This document shows positions 22,593-35,200 of a stretch of DNA of 64,000 nt, in pieces. This DNA is from Hirudo medicinalis. Its lineage: Eukaryota; Annelida; Clitellata; Hirudinida; Hirudinidae. Numbering within the stretch: position 1 is the stretch's first letter; every line of letters begins with the position of its first letter. A program made the translations under genes and the position numbers. The stretch covers positions 37,461-101,460 of the forward strand of contig MPNW01000488.1 of assembly GCA_011800805.1 (NCBI GenBank), given 5' to 3'. The notes beneath the pieces are model-generated. The model did no database searches and had not been told where the DNA came from. It worked only from the letters and a program-made list of their open reading frames with translations.

Positions 22593-23764
22593 TTATTTTG
22601 CTAGAGTGCTTCTATGGAATATATTGACAGTCGTTTCATGGCACTTCCGATGAGCAGTGTCAAAGGAGCCAATGGTAAAATTTCCCTCGGGAGCTTTGAA
22701 GTAGTCCAACCCTCTACCAATTTTTATTGTCCAGCCATTGTTCAATCTAAAGTAGAGACAGCAAATATAAGAAATTATTGAGATGAAGTATCACATATCG
22801 CTATGAATTTTAAATATAATAATCAGTACGAATAAGTGACTAAAAATCTTCATTCAAGCATTCTGACCTTATTTCTCTGTCATGAAGGGTGGGTGAATAT
22901 TCAATCTTTAAGTCAATTCCTTTTGAGTTGAGACTTCTTGACAATTCAGCCAATTTCTGAGCCTGTATTGACTGAGATTTGTGATCCTGAAATGTTAATA
23001 AATCATTAACTAAATTTAAAATGGAGTAAATCATATAAAACGCTTTCGCCACCAGATAAACAAATATAATTACCTGTTCCTGTCCTGTAGTCAACTTTAT
23101 GGCCTTGACTGCTGTTGTTGTATACAAAAGTTCACAAAATCTCACAAAATTTGTGATCTAAAAATGACAGTAACTAAAATTACATTTAAAGCTAAATTCA
23201 CAAAATTTGTCATAAAACAGACCTGGTGACTACTACGAATATATGGATCAAGGACCTCTACATCAGTTACTCTCTCATCCAAATATTTACCAAAAACTTG
23301 TGAATAACTATTTCCAACAGAATCTGCATCAATTTGCTTCACTTCTGATTGGAAATTATTATCTGTTTTAAAATTACATTTTGAATAAACACGTCATAAA
23401 TGTCATATTGCCAGATGGCACAGATCTAAATTTTTGTCACCTTTCTGTAGCAGGTCTTTCAGCAATTCAGCCCTAACCAAATACTTATCAAATTTCTCTC
23501 TTAATGAAATCTTTTTGTTTTCATCTTTGAGATCTTAATTAAAAATGTATATATATAACTTTGTACCGCTGTAACTTCCCCGTGTAACTCACCTTTCATA
23601 ACTTTCAACATCAATTCAAGTCCATGTTCGTAATTTATAAGCGATTCGGCGTACCTACCCTCACCGTCAAGTTCAACCGCTCTTTTCAATATAGCTACGG
23701 CTCCCGATTCTTGCAAAGACGCTGAGACATCCATATTATGTTCATGCTTAAGGTAAAGCACCAT
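22593..23764 (-). CDS. MITD1: MIT domain-containing protein 1
   Basis: Six exons in consistent phase (23593-23764, 23441-23533, 23223-23362, 23074-23157, 22868-22986, 22593-22746) give 253 residues, matching the usual ~250. The N-terminal MIT domain ([20 protein letters not shown], then two more helices in exon 2) binds ESCRT-III tails. The C-terminal part ([34 protein letters not shown]) is the phospholipase D-like membrane-binding domain of MITD1. In animals the protein acts at the midbody in the abscission step of cytokinesis. It is transcribed in the same direction as POMK, about 500 bp upstream of it. The start at 23764 is the first [11 protein letters not shown] slightly downstream is also possible. 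Confidence 0.85.
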
Positions 23765-23939
23765 CGAACACTACTTGAGTGTTTTGAAACTTTTAAAAGT
23801 ATCGAGGATTAATTTTGATTATTAAGGACTAGTTTTATATGAAATATATCTAGATGATTAGAGAAATTAAATAGTGCAACTTTTAATAAAATTATTTCTT
23901 GGTCTTCCGGAACTAATATAACTAATTATAAGGCCTTAA

Positions 23940-25250
23940 CAAAGACATGGCTTCACCAGGAACAGATCGTGTCTGACAAACCTGTTGGAGTTCTTTGAGG
24001 AAGTGTTTGACTGGGTTGATAAGGAGAAAGCAGTAGATGTTGTATATTCAGGTTTTTCTAAGGCATTTGATAAGGTACCACACCAAAGATTAGAAAAAAG
24101 CTCATTGCGTATGGTATAAGTGGTAAACTTTTAAGATAGCTTGCAAGTTGGCTAAGCAATAGAAGGCAAAAGGTAGGAACGGGAGGAACTTGCTCTGGAT
24201 GACTACCCGCTCTGAGTGTTCCACAAGGATCTGTATTGGGCCCCCTACTTTTTAGTGCCTACATGATCTTGGTGATCGAATATCATCAAACATATCTAAA
24301 TTCGCAGATGACACAAATATCAGCAGGAAAGTTAGAGGACTAATTTCGGGCAGGTTTAAATAAATTATATTATGCCACAGGAATGGCAGTTGCTATTTAA
24401 AGTGAACAGGTGCTCAGTCATTCACATGGGGAGTACGAATATGATGGTGGAATATAAATTTGGGGACAGGTGTTAAACCAGTCAGAACAAGAAAGAGATC
24501 TGGGAGTGATTACGCACAAGAGTGGAAAATCAACGACACAATGTGCAGAAGCTACTAAGAGAGCAAACAGGCATTGGTGAGACCCCATCCGTAGTAACGC
24601 AAACAAGTATGGAAGGACTTAAAGGACATTGAAACCTTGGAAAAGGCGCAGAGAAGAGCAACAAGGATGATTAAAGGGTCTAGGAAATTTTAGTTATTAG
24701 GAGAGATTAAGAAGGTGCAAATTAACAAACCTAGAAATAAGTAGAGGTGATCTCATAGAAATGTTCAAGATATTAACAGGAAGAGAAGATTTACCACCTG
24801 AACATTCCTTTGAGGCCATCAAAAGCAGTTCCACAAGAGGGCATGAATGTAAGCTGTATAGGAAAGCAACAGGTACTCTGAAGAATAATTACCTCAGCAA
24901 GATAGTAGTTAATCTGTGGAACAAGCTTAATGAGGGGACAATATATTCAGATTCAGTGGAACTATTTAAAATAAGACTATCGAAATCAGATTATCAACCT
25001 CAAAACCAAAAGATCCCAACGAAAATGCTACCCCCACCTCACAATTTTGGAAAACACGTAGCTCCACCAACTTTATTGGACATCTCCATACATGGATGTC
25101 GTTTGGCAGAGTGGGAAGGCCACTCCTCCTCCAACCTGGAGGGCAAAAAATCTCACCTCGTCATATGGTGCCAGATCCTCCCCAGAAGAAAGACATTCAT
25201 CTCTACCATCATTCCTCAACCACTTAGACAACCTAAGACTTAGGGCCTTT
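23940..25250 (+). mobile_element. Decayed non-LTR retrotransposon (reverse transcriptase)
   Basis: Broken frames carry consecutive RT blocks in order: GFSKAFDKVPHQRL, then SVPQGSVLGPLLFSAY, then SKFADDTN around 24300. An open stretch at 24761-25010 has the C-terminal block MFKILTGREDLPPEHSF, RGHECKLYR and VVNLWNKLNEG seen at the ends of CR1/Jockey-like ORF2 proteins. Stops and frameshifts throughout show that it is dead. No endonuclease part is visible, so it is 5'-truncated. Confidence 0.75.
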
Positions 25251-25625
25251 CATGCACAAGCAAAGGGTTGAAATAGTCACTGGTCTACTTCAAAATATGC
25301 TTAAGTCACCTTTAAATTTCACCTAAGATATAATAATAATCCACTCAATTCCCTAAGAAGATTAAATCCAACTATGGAAGTTCCACGAGGGCTGAATCAA
25401 CAGAACAACAGAGGTTTCATTTTGGCCTTCACAACAACTTAAACAATGAGTACATTCCATCCACGATGAAAACTTATGGTCACAAAACAGCCTATTTACA
25501 AGAATAGACCACGATGATTATAATTAACTACAAATCTCTTCATATGCACTGACTCTACAACAAAAACGTAGCTTAACAGTGCAGCAGTTTGAAGCCATTT
25601 ACAAAAACATAAACATGACATCAGT

Positions 25626-28600
25626 TTACATCATTTTAAGTTCAATAAGCTTTACATTAGCATCCACTAATGACTGAATTTTTATGAAAGTGTCGTCATC
25701 ATACACAGCCCTCCCCCTCGAATCACGAGGCAGGTAATTAAACAATTTATCTGGTAGAGCCAGCAATATGTGCCTAGCAGCCACAGGTGACAGTTGACCT
25801 GCATTGATGTAGAAGGTTAATCGTGCATCAACATCATATTTTAGTCTCTGGTAAACTTCTGAATCTGCCCAAGAATTGATTTCTAAAACAGAAAAGAATC
25901 AAGATTAATTGCAAAAATTTCTTTATAAAATGAAATACCATTACACTGACTGGTTTTTGTGAACAATGGAACTACTTCGGCACATCTCGACCTTACGTGA
26001 GTGTTCATGGTTCTACTGAATAAGGCCTTTTGAGCATGTAGCCATCTTCCTTCTTCGAACTCATTGCAAACCTCGGGTGTTTCAAAATTGCAAGTGGAAT
26101 GTCATTCGGGGACTGTAAGCTGAGATTAAGAGCCAATTTGTTAGAGTCACCTGTTTTCAAGGGCGATTGACTGGCCCATGCTGCTTTTTGAGAAGTGACA
26201 AAATTTTTGTGTTCTTTGCAAAATGGAGGAGCAAGTGGGATGCTCATCAATGGAGGTACTCTCTTACAGAGTTGTCTCACTAAGTAAACACTTTTACCAG
26301 CATAAGACCACTTCAAGTAGTGGAATTGCCTCTTTAGAACATTTTGCAAACGTTGGTTTGCCTCGTGGAACCCAACAAAGGTGATTTCCTTGTTAATCAA
26401 ATGTATAGTCCAACGCACCTGCCTTGCTTCAGATGTCTAATTGCAGACGAGGCAAACAAAGAAAGAAACAGCTTCATTTCATTTTGTCCATGGAACTGAA
26501 TAAATTCAATACTTTTGCATCCTCCTTGTACTCAATACAAAGAGGTAGAGGCACAAAGCCTTCACCATGTAGAATTTTGAGATAAGTCATTGCACATTTG
26601 TACACTTTACCTATTTCTTTAGAATACTTTGAGAAGAACAACAACATAGACCTATAGTTAAAGGAGCTCCAAGTAATTAAATCTGGATGTCTTGCTGATA
26701 AATTCACCAAGATCACAATTTCTTTGATCATGTTCCCTGAAATAAACATTTTACAGAGGAGCCACACCTTCTTTGGAAGATCTAATTAAAAAACAAAATA
26801 CTTCATCACTGACTGAATCAAATAATCTTAAGAATATATTCTACACAACCTTGAATACCACTAAACATCTGCTCGGGCTGAACTTTTAGATCTGTAGAGC
26901 AAATGTTGCTATAAGCACAATGCAGCAAAAATAAATTTGAATGCAAACGAACAAAAGCCATACCATTAGCATTGGTCTCCAGCATTATCTTTAAGATGTT
27001 CAAACATGCAGAAGCAATTTGTAGGACTGGTTTTGTGCAATCTTCATCTTGAGAACTCAATGCGTTCATGGTGTGTTGGAAAAAGACACTAAGATTCAGC
27101 ATACGAGTGGAAATCAAATCCTTTGAATCAGAGTCTTCAAGGCCTGATTTATGACTAGCAAAGCTGAACAATTTTGTTATAAACTTGGAGAGCAGCAAAT
27201 GGTTGTTGTCTTGCATGCAGCACTGTGGAGCAGTACAATTAATGACATTAATTAATTAACATAAACTATAAAAAAAAATGAATAAGTTTATTAAAAATCC
27301 CTCAAAGGTAACCTGTACGGCTGCTTTCATCACATCCTCCGTTGGGAACATTTTTATCTTCAGATTGTGAAACCAAATATCAGCATCCACCAACATCTTT
27401 AAGATCAATGTGCCTGCCTTGAAATTCGAACACAGGTCAGAATTTACCAATAATTTGCTGCCAATCATGGCCACATCTTGTTGATGATCTCCATTCTGAT
27501 AACACTTTAAAATGCCAAGGAATTCTGTAGGTGATCTCAGCATATCAGCACAGAAAAAGCACAACTGCTCTCTAATGTTTGGATTACATTTCCCAAAGAC
27601 ATCACTCAATGTATTCCATTGCTTAGATTTCACAGATGACTGAAATTTAGAAAGAGTTGAACAAACCAAATATGAACCATGCCACTGGAGATCAAATAAA
27701 TGAAGCAATCAAATAGTCAATATTAAAAATGTATATTAAATATATATGTGTAATAGCAATATTAAAATATGCACCTTTAACTTATCTTCAAAAGATTTCC
27801 ATGACTCATTTTCAGTCTTTACTGTAACAAAATTAGAACTGCTAGGTTGTAAACAATCCATTTGAACATCTTCATCCTCCAAAAAGACCCTGTTGACAAT
27901 GATTCCGTAAAGTCGATCGAACTCGAATCAACAATCACAAAAATCACAGACCCATCTCCCTCCAGTTCCTCATCATCAACGTTGATAATGCTGTTATTAA
28001 TTGAGGGTATCACTTTATTCTGGACACTCAAACCTTCACCAGAACAAACTTCAGAGTTTGCATTAACTTTTATCTCATCACTTCCTACTGGAAAGGGAGG
28101 ATAGCATTCCAACTCCTGCAAAGTGAAATCAAAGAATAAATTCGAATAAAAAGTCTATCCTCGGTCATGTCTCAAGTCACCTCTATCCAAATTTCTAAAT
28201 CATCAGAGTCCATTTTTTCAAAGCTAGCTGAATTTTCGAGATCTTCAAAGTAATCTGGCTCAAATGCTTCTTCACCATCCATTTCCAATAGTTCAACTGC
28301 TGACTGCCAGAAATGGTTTTGTTAAGATGTAGCTAAAAGATTTGATGCAGTCATTTCAAATGACCACTTATGGAGGCTCAGGCCCGAGCGCATCAAACAT
28401 CCACAAGGTTCGCAGATTAACGAAAATGAAAGAATTTTGACAACACCAACTTCAGGCATCAACCAAAATTGACAAAATTCAACATTTTAGGCAAAAATAC
28501 ATGCAAGCATGGAAAGTTAATATTCTCAAAGTTTTAAGAAGTGCATATTCCATCGACAAATTGAGTCATCAAACCCCTGATTTCGTGAAATGTTAGTAAA

Positions 28601-28982
28601 TAAAATTACATTTTTACGTCAATTATGATGGGTTTCGCGAGATGCATCCGAATTCAGTTACCACTTGAAGTTTTCAAGTGCAAAGATGTTCTTGCAGTTT
28701 TAGGTTCATCATAACCAACCTTTGGCCAAATGCCTTAAGAACAATTTTTGAAGCACTGCTCCACGTTAGTGGTTTCTGGTCAATAAAGATGATCAATGCT
28801 TCCAATTCTGCCTCCAAAACTGAAAGGTATTTTAGAAATGCATTGATTGTGCAATCGAAGTTGTTGGGCGACAACTTTACAGAACATCCAGTTAGGCTAC
28901 CGAAATAAAGAATGCCGGCTCTGATGGAGAAGTGCATCATCATTTGACTACTTTGTTGCTTATAACTTAAATGGATATCACT
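25626..28982 (-). CDS. Large unrecognised protein gene with four frame breaks
   Basis: Seven exons with good splice sites: 28716-28982, 28181-28303, 27775-28115, 27313-27684, 26850-27222, 25939-26781 and 25626-25882. They encode at least 859 residues; upstream exons probably exist. The N-terminal third is acidic, with a SUMO-interaction-like stretch (GSVIFVIVDSSSIDF). The middle is helical and Cys/Leu-rich, suggesting a HEAT/ARM-like fold. The C-terminus is well conserved in character (EVCNEFEEGRWLHAQKALFS, then SWADSEVYQRLKYDVDARL and ARHILLALPDKLFNYL). Frame is lost by one base at a C run 27888-27890, a T run 26513-26516, CC 26418-26419 and an A run 26084-26087. Adding one base at each makes the total exactly 860 codons. 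I do not recognise the family. Confidence 0.6.
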
Positions 28983-31900
28983 CTGTCATTCTGATGAAGT
29001 TACTCATTGTTTGACTTCAATTGCATTGTAATTTTTTAATTCTGGAACTACATTTTTATATCGAACTAAAGGATCCTTTGATACAAACGAGGACAATCAA
29101 ATAATAAAAACACTAGTTGTTGCTTTCTGAATGGTGTTAGTGGCCCCTAAACACATCTGTTTGAGATATGTTTTCAATAATGAAATGAATAAAATTAGGC
29201 ACAAAAAATGCAAGACATGTCCCAAAGAAATGAACCAAAATAAAGGTTTCTGAAAGACTCCTTTGTGATGAGGAATACAAAAAAGTTAAAACTTTTACCA
29301 TTCTATCTTGCTCTTTATGCATTTTGCAATGTAACATTTAATGCAATCTAAAATGAAGATAAAGCTGGAAAATCCCCAAAGGGCAACGAGCCTATCCACT
29401 CAATATGTATTTCAAATGTTGAGATGAAACACGGATTTTGTAACTCCGTTACTTACGTTTGGTTAAATGAAAAACCCATTGGTGTCACTTACATAATTAC
29501 CACAACTTCACTTATACATCAAGACTATTGGCCATTTATCGTGTACATAGGAATGCTAATGTTGGTGAAGTGATGGTGACGATAAATTAAAGATCCAAAA
29601 TGTCCGTGTATAAAATTAGAATGTGAGTCACCTGGTTTGAAACTCAGTTCATTAAAAGACAATCAAAGATAATCTTTAGCATGTTTGAGCTCATTATTCC
29701 ATTGTCTCATTATCATTGCAAAAGTTAAGCATAAGACTTCTCGCTCGAATGATGGTTGAAAGTAGAGACAGATAGGATGCCCATCATTTCCGAGTACAGG
29801 TTCAAGTTTTATTTAGCTTAATTAATTTTTAATTTTTTCCCAACTAATTCCATTCCATATTTGTTAGCTATAATTTATATTACTTGTTTCAATTTTCAAA
29901 TTCAATGCATTCATTAGAAAAATTACTATGTTCTGATTTGTTGCACTTTTAAATAAAACTTTAGCTACCAATTACAAAAATTGAAATGTTTAGAGCACCT
30001 TTTCATGTAACATTAAAAAGGAGACATATTTAGGGAAGTACACTGTGTCACTCAATGAGAACCACCACAAAAGTTTTCTCCAAGAGCACACCACATCCTC
30101 TGAACATACGAACAAGGGTAAAGAAGCTTGTCTGAGAAAGATAGGTTTGACAGTTCAGAGTATTTTCTTGAATCATACAAATTTTGGGATATTTACTTGA
30201 ATAGTTAATAAATTATGTACTCATTGCAAGGTCTTGCCATGCAGTAATAGATAGCATGTGCAAGCTTGGAATCACCCCGATTCCTTTGGGGAGTCCCTTT
30301 GACTCTGTTGTGCCTTCTTCATGATGTTATTCAGTTGCTCAGGAGTTGTGCTCTCATTTTTTCCGCACAAATATTTAATTGTACAAATGATTTTTTTGTT
30401 GGCTTTAGAAGCATTAAATTTCTTGGGGATTTACATAATGTTTTTCTTTTGTTAATAAATGATTTTTCATGAAGTTCAAATTAAACTACCTGTCTATTTT
30501 GTTTTTAATGTGTGAGCACATAAAATGCAGAGACTCAAATAAGAAATGTTGAGAAAATTTATGGGTTAGAGAATGTTTAAAACCAGACCTTTGTGGGATT
30601 AGCAAATTAAAAACATTATGTTAAATAAATCTGATTTATCAAAAAACAAGACATTTCATGAAAAGACAGGCTTATAGAATTAAATAAGCCTTGTGATACA
30701 AAAGATGTTGAGAAAAATTGTGAATGGCTGATTGCTCTATAAAATATCAAACTAATTAGATATTTCAAAAATTTGATTGAATTATTAATGAAATGCATGA
30801 AAAGACTATTAGTCCTCCTATTTCAGCTGGAGAGCTAAGAAAGATATGAAGTTTAAACAAGATTACTTATATAAGGGTGCATTGCTACCATTTGAAAACC
30901 AGTACAGCTTCTCCAACAAAATCCATCACCTGCATGATGGAAGAGGAGAATCTGACAAAGATAGCTTTCCTCAGTTTAATTCTAAACCCAAGGTTAAAAA
31001 TGCCTTGCTCTGCATTTCACCTTCAACAATTTTATGTTGCTTAGGCAAACCAAACTAAGCTCTTAGTATGCATACATAAGTTGCCAGTTGACTACTTACG
31101 TATCATTGTGACCAACCTCGCTCGAATCTATTAATCATTTCTCAAACTGAAGAGAAAATATTAGAATTTTCATGCATACATGAAACTCTTGAAGGGAGAG
31201 ATGGTGTTTAAGATGCAAGAAAATCGTTACGTACTAATAGTATTATTTTAATGTCCTCAGTATAACTTGATGACATAACAGGACAAGAAAATCATTGACA
31301 ACGAAGATGCACTTATACATGTCAAGCACCATCCAAGGAATTCAAAAGCCAAATGTCATTTCAGATCATCGAATTTCAATCGAAAACGACCAGCACTTTT
31401 TTCTCAATTTGAAAATTCAAGTGACACAAATATTAAATAACATTTGAAAGAATACCTCAAGGGCAAACACGGCCGACGGCTCCAAAAAATATCAATAAAA
31501 TTTACCGCGAAAATTTACAATAGCGTAATGAATCACAAATATGGTCAAGTAACTAAACTATTTTAATGCTTATATGAAAACAAAAAAAACAAATAAAACG
31601 GTTTTGGCTTTAATTAATTCAATGCACCACTGCATTTTACAAAAGAAAACACCAAAAAATAGTAATTTTTATCAAAATTAAAAAATTAAATATTGTTATG
31701 TTGTTGTTGCAAATTAAATTAAGTTAGTGTAAGTCTAAATAAACTGTATAATTGAAAATTTCAAAATATTTTAAATTTACTGATATTTTTAAAGTATTTA
31801 AATAACCATTAAAAGTATAAATTTTGTATAAAGAATTTGAAAGGAATGACTAATTTGTTATTATATTATTATTATTTTTTTTTGGTACGTAGGCTATTTA

Positions 31901-32233
31901 CTTTTATGTTTGCATTTTTAAGCGGACTCTGCAAAACTGATATAGAATTGTGTTATCTAGATTGCGGTTTGTAAGATTTTCGATGTTCAGATTATTTTAT
32001 ACTCCCGTCTTCAAAACTTTTGGCACGATACGTACATTTGAATATTACCCAAAGTTCGTTTTGTGACATGTCCCTTATTATCCCTATGATAGGTGACTTA
32101 GAAAGTGGTCATGATGCTATACATGATGATACTTGTACATGTTTTGAACCTCGTTTTGGCTTGTTTGAAAACTATTTTGAAAATAGTGATTCAATATTAC
32201 TATTATTGACAAATGACTACTTAAATTTTTTAG
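28983..32233. other. Intergenic region between divergent genes
   Basis: No exon I can support with splice sites and a meaningful frame. It presumably holds the 5' end of the unrecognised minus-strand gene and the promoter and 5' UTR of the IDE gene. An acceptor at 32232-32233 (TTTTTTAG) shows that IDE has an upstream non-coding exon somewhere here. Confidence 0.35.
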
Positions 32234-32246
32234 GAACTTTATCAAG

Positions 32247-35200
32247 ATGAATTCGACATCCAAAATAAAAGTTATGGTTAATGATGTCTTGAAGCCAAGT
32301 GAGGATAAAAGATCATATCGAGGAATTGAGTTAAGCAATGGACTGAAAGCACTACTCATCAGTGATCCAAGCACGGACAAGTCTTCCGCAGCCCTTGATG
32401 TGAACATAGGTCTTTTGTACATTTATTATTTTTCTTTTACTATATTTCTTTTGTTATTAATGAGTGTAAAAGTTTTATTATGTATGATTTTTTCTGATAA
32501 AGGTCATATGTCAGATCCGGATGATATACCAGGATTGGCACACTTCTGTGAACATATGTTATTTTTGGGAACAGCCAAGGTAGGTAGCATAGTTACATAT
32601 GATTTTGAATCTCAAATATACCCAAGTTATTGTTTTTCAGTACCCTGAAGAAAATGATTACAATAAGGTTTGGTTTATTAAAAATGTTCTCATGAATATT
32701 GACTTTGATGGATGACTTGATACATTTTTCAGTTCCTCAGTGAACATGGAGGGTCAAGCAATGCCTACACTTCAGCTGAAAATACAAATTATTATTTTGA
32801 TGTGTCTCCAGAATTTCTTAGTCAGGCTTTAGACAGGTTTGGCTAACCTACACTTGTTTTAGCTGTAAAGCTCAATTTTTGAACTTTTCTGATTGAGGCA
32901 AATGCTTCTAAAAATAGATATTTATGATTAACTTCATTTGCTATTTCAGATTCTCTCAGTTTTTCGTTTGCCCATTGTTCACTGAGAGTGCTACTAGCAG
33001 AGAACTGAATGCTGTCAACTCGGAAAATGACAAGAACTTGCAGAATGATTCCTGGAGGATACATCAGTTGGAGAACTCGACTTGCAATCCATCCCATCCA
33101 TTCAACAAGTTTGGCACCGGTAAGCTTGTCCAACAATAAATTATGAATAATTAATTCATTAATTTTATGCCCCATTGATTTTCACATGGGAAAGTTATTT
33201 TTGTACCAAGGAAACAAGGAAACTCTTGAGCTTATTCCAAAGCAGAAAGGCCTGGACTTGAGGCAAGAGTTGTTGAAGTTCCATGACAAATATTATTCAT
33301 CCAACATCATGTCACTTGCAGTACTTGGCAAAGGTTGGTTCTTGTTTTTTTTCAATAACTTTGAGTTATTGGTCTTATCATCAGTGGTGCCTCATCACGA
33401 TCAGATAAACTGAGTTTATGGCTCGGACGGACTTCATGAATAACGTGATGGACTTGAATACGTCATTGCAGTGCTAACTGTATTTAGGAGGCATCTGACT
33501 ATTTTAAGCTGATTATTGATTGAACAGGCCATTTGCCTAAGTTTTTGGATAACTTGTTACTCATGCAAGCTGTTTCAGCAATCATTATTTGTAAGTATTG
33601 TTTGAAAAATACATCCCCTCATTTGTGAATATGCATTAATTCTGAAATTTGATTTATTTTAAATTATTTCCATGAAATTTGATGGTTTTATAATGGTTCC
33701 ATTGTACATATCTCTTCCATTTTGTGATTAATAACCCAACAATAACGGAGCACTTTACGTTTATCCTGGCTCCTGAGAACCTCCTTGTCGTAGTGATTGT
33801 GATAGTTTCACATGAAATTGATTCCACGCAGAAAGTGTCGACGAGTTGACTGAAATGGTGACGGAGTTGTTTGCCGAAGTGAAGAACAAAAACGTCGCAC
33901 CTCCCGAATGGTTGGACCATCCTTTGGGCAAGAATGAATTGAAGGTGAATCAAAATTGGATCCATTGTGATCCCTTGCAACACTTCGATAACAAATTGTC
34001 CAATTTCAGAAAAAACTCAATGTACTTCCAATCAAAGATCTCAGGATGCTCAATGTCACCTGGCCAATACCTGACCTGCATCAGTATTACAAAACTAGTG
34101 TCAGTTCAATATTTATTGTTGATAGATGATTTAAATCCACACACCTGTTTCATGAGTCATGCAAGATACGAATTGATTTTGCAGCCCGGCCATTACCTCG
34201 GTCACCTCATCGGCCACGAAGGACCTGGAAGTCTCTTGTCGGAGTTGAAGAAACGAGGTCTCTTGTTGTCTGAATGCACTTACTTTCAGTTTCAGGAGGA
34301 TTGTGTACCTCTTATTAGCATCAACAGTTCACATGCATACTTGAACAAATTAATCTCTCCGGACATTAATGTTGCGTTCATTATCTCAGTCATTCTAGAT
34401 GATGACTCGACACAATATAAGTTATTATCATAAATTCATCATAAGTTTGTTGTTTTGATGTCAGCTCCATTTATTTCTGCCTTTTAGTTTTTTATGATCA
34501 TTCCAGTCTTCAAAATTGCCTGATGTACAATACAAATATATACATAAAATTGTATGACTTTTATTACAAATATATGTACAAAATACAAATGAAAACTTCA
34601 AAATATATCTGGCATTCAAGCAATTCAAACCACTAACATCATTCACGCCTGCGTTCCTGCTGATGTTATTGCTATTATTATTATGTTGTTATTGTTGAGG
34701 TTGAGGATCTTATTTCAGGATGGACAAACAGCCTAATGGCAGGCGAAAACACGGGAGCAAAAGGATTCATGTTCTTCAATGTCAATGTTGACCTCACAGA
34801 GGAAGGAATAGGTTCGGAGAAATAATCCCTTCCAATGACTGGCATTAATTTTGAACATTGTTAATTATCTTAAGAGAACTGCTTAATGTATACATAATAT
34901 AAATTGTCAATAATAATAATATATTAGTAATTGTAATTTTTTCTAAATATATTTTCAGAGCATGTGGAGGACATTGTCTTTCTCATATTTCAATATCTCA
35001 ACATGCTGAAGAACGAAGGACCTAAGAAGTGGATTTTTAAGGAATGCCAGGTGATCCTCAGAATTATGGATTTCTTCTTATAAATTTCAATGCAGTGGCT
35101 GGTAAAATTATGTAAAACAGCACTAAGGAAATGTGATGCTGGTATTAAAAATTATGTTAGAATGATGAAATATAAAACAAAAATCTCGGTTCCACTTGCA

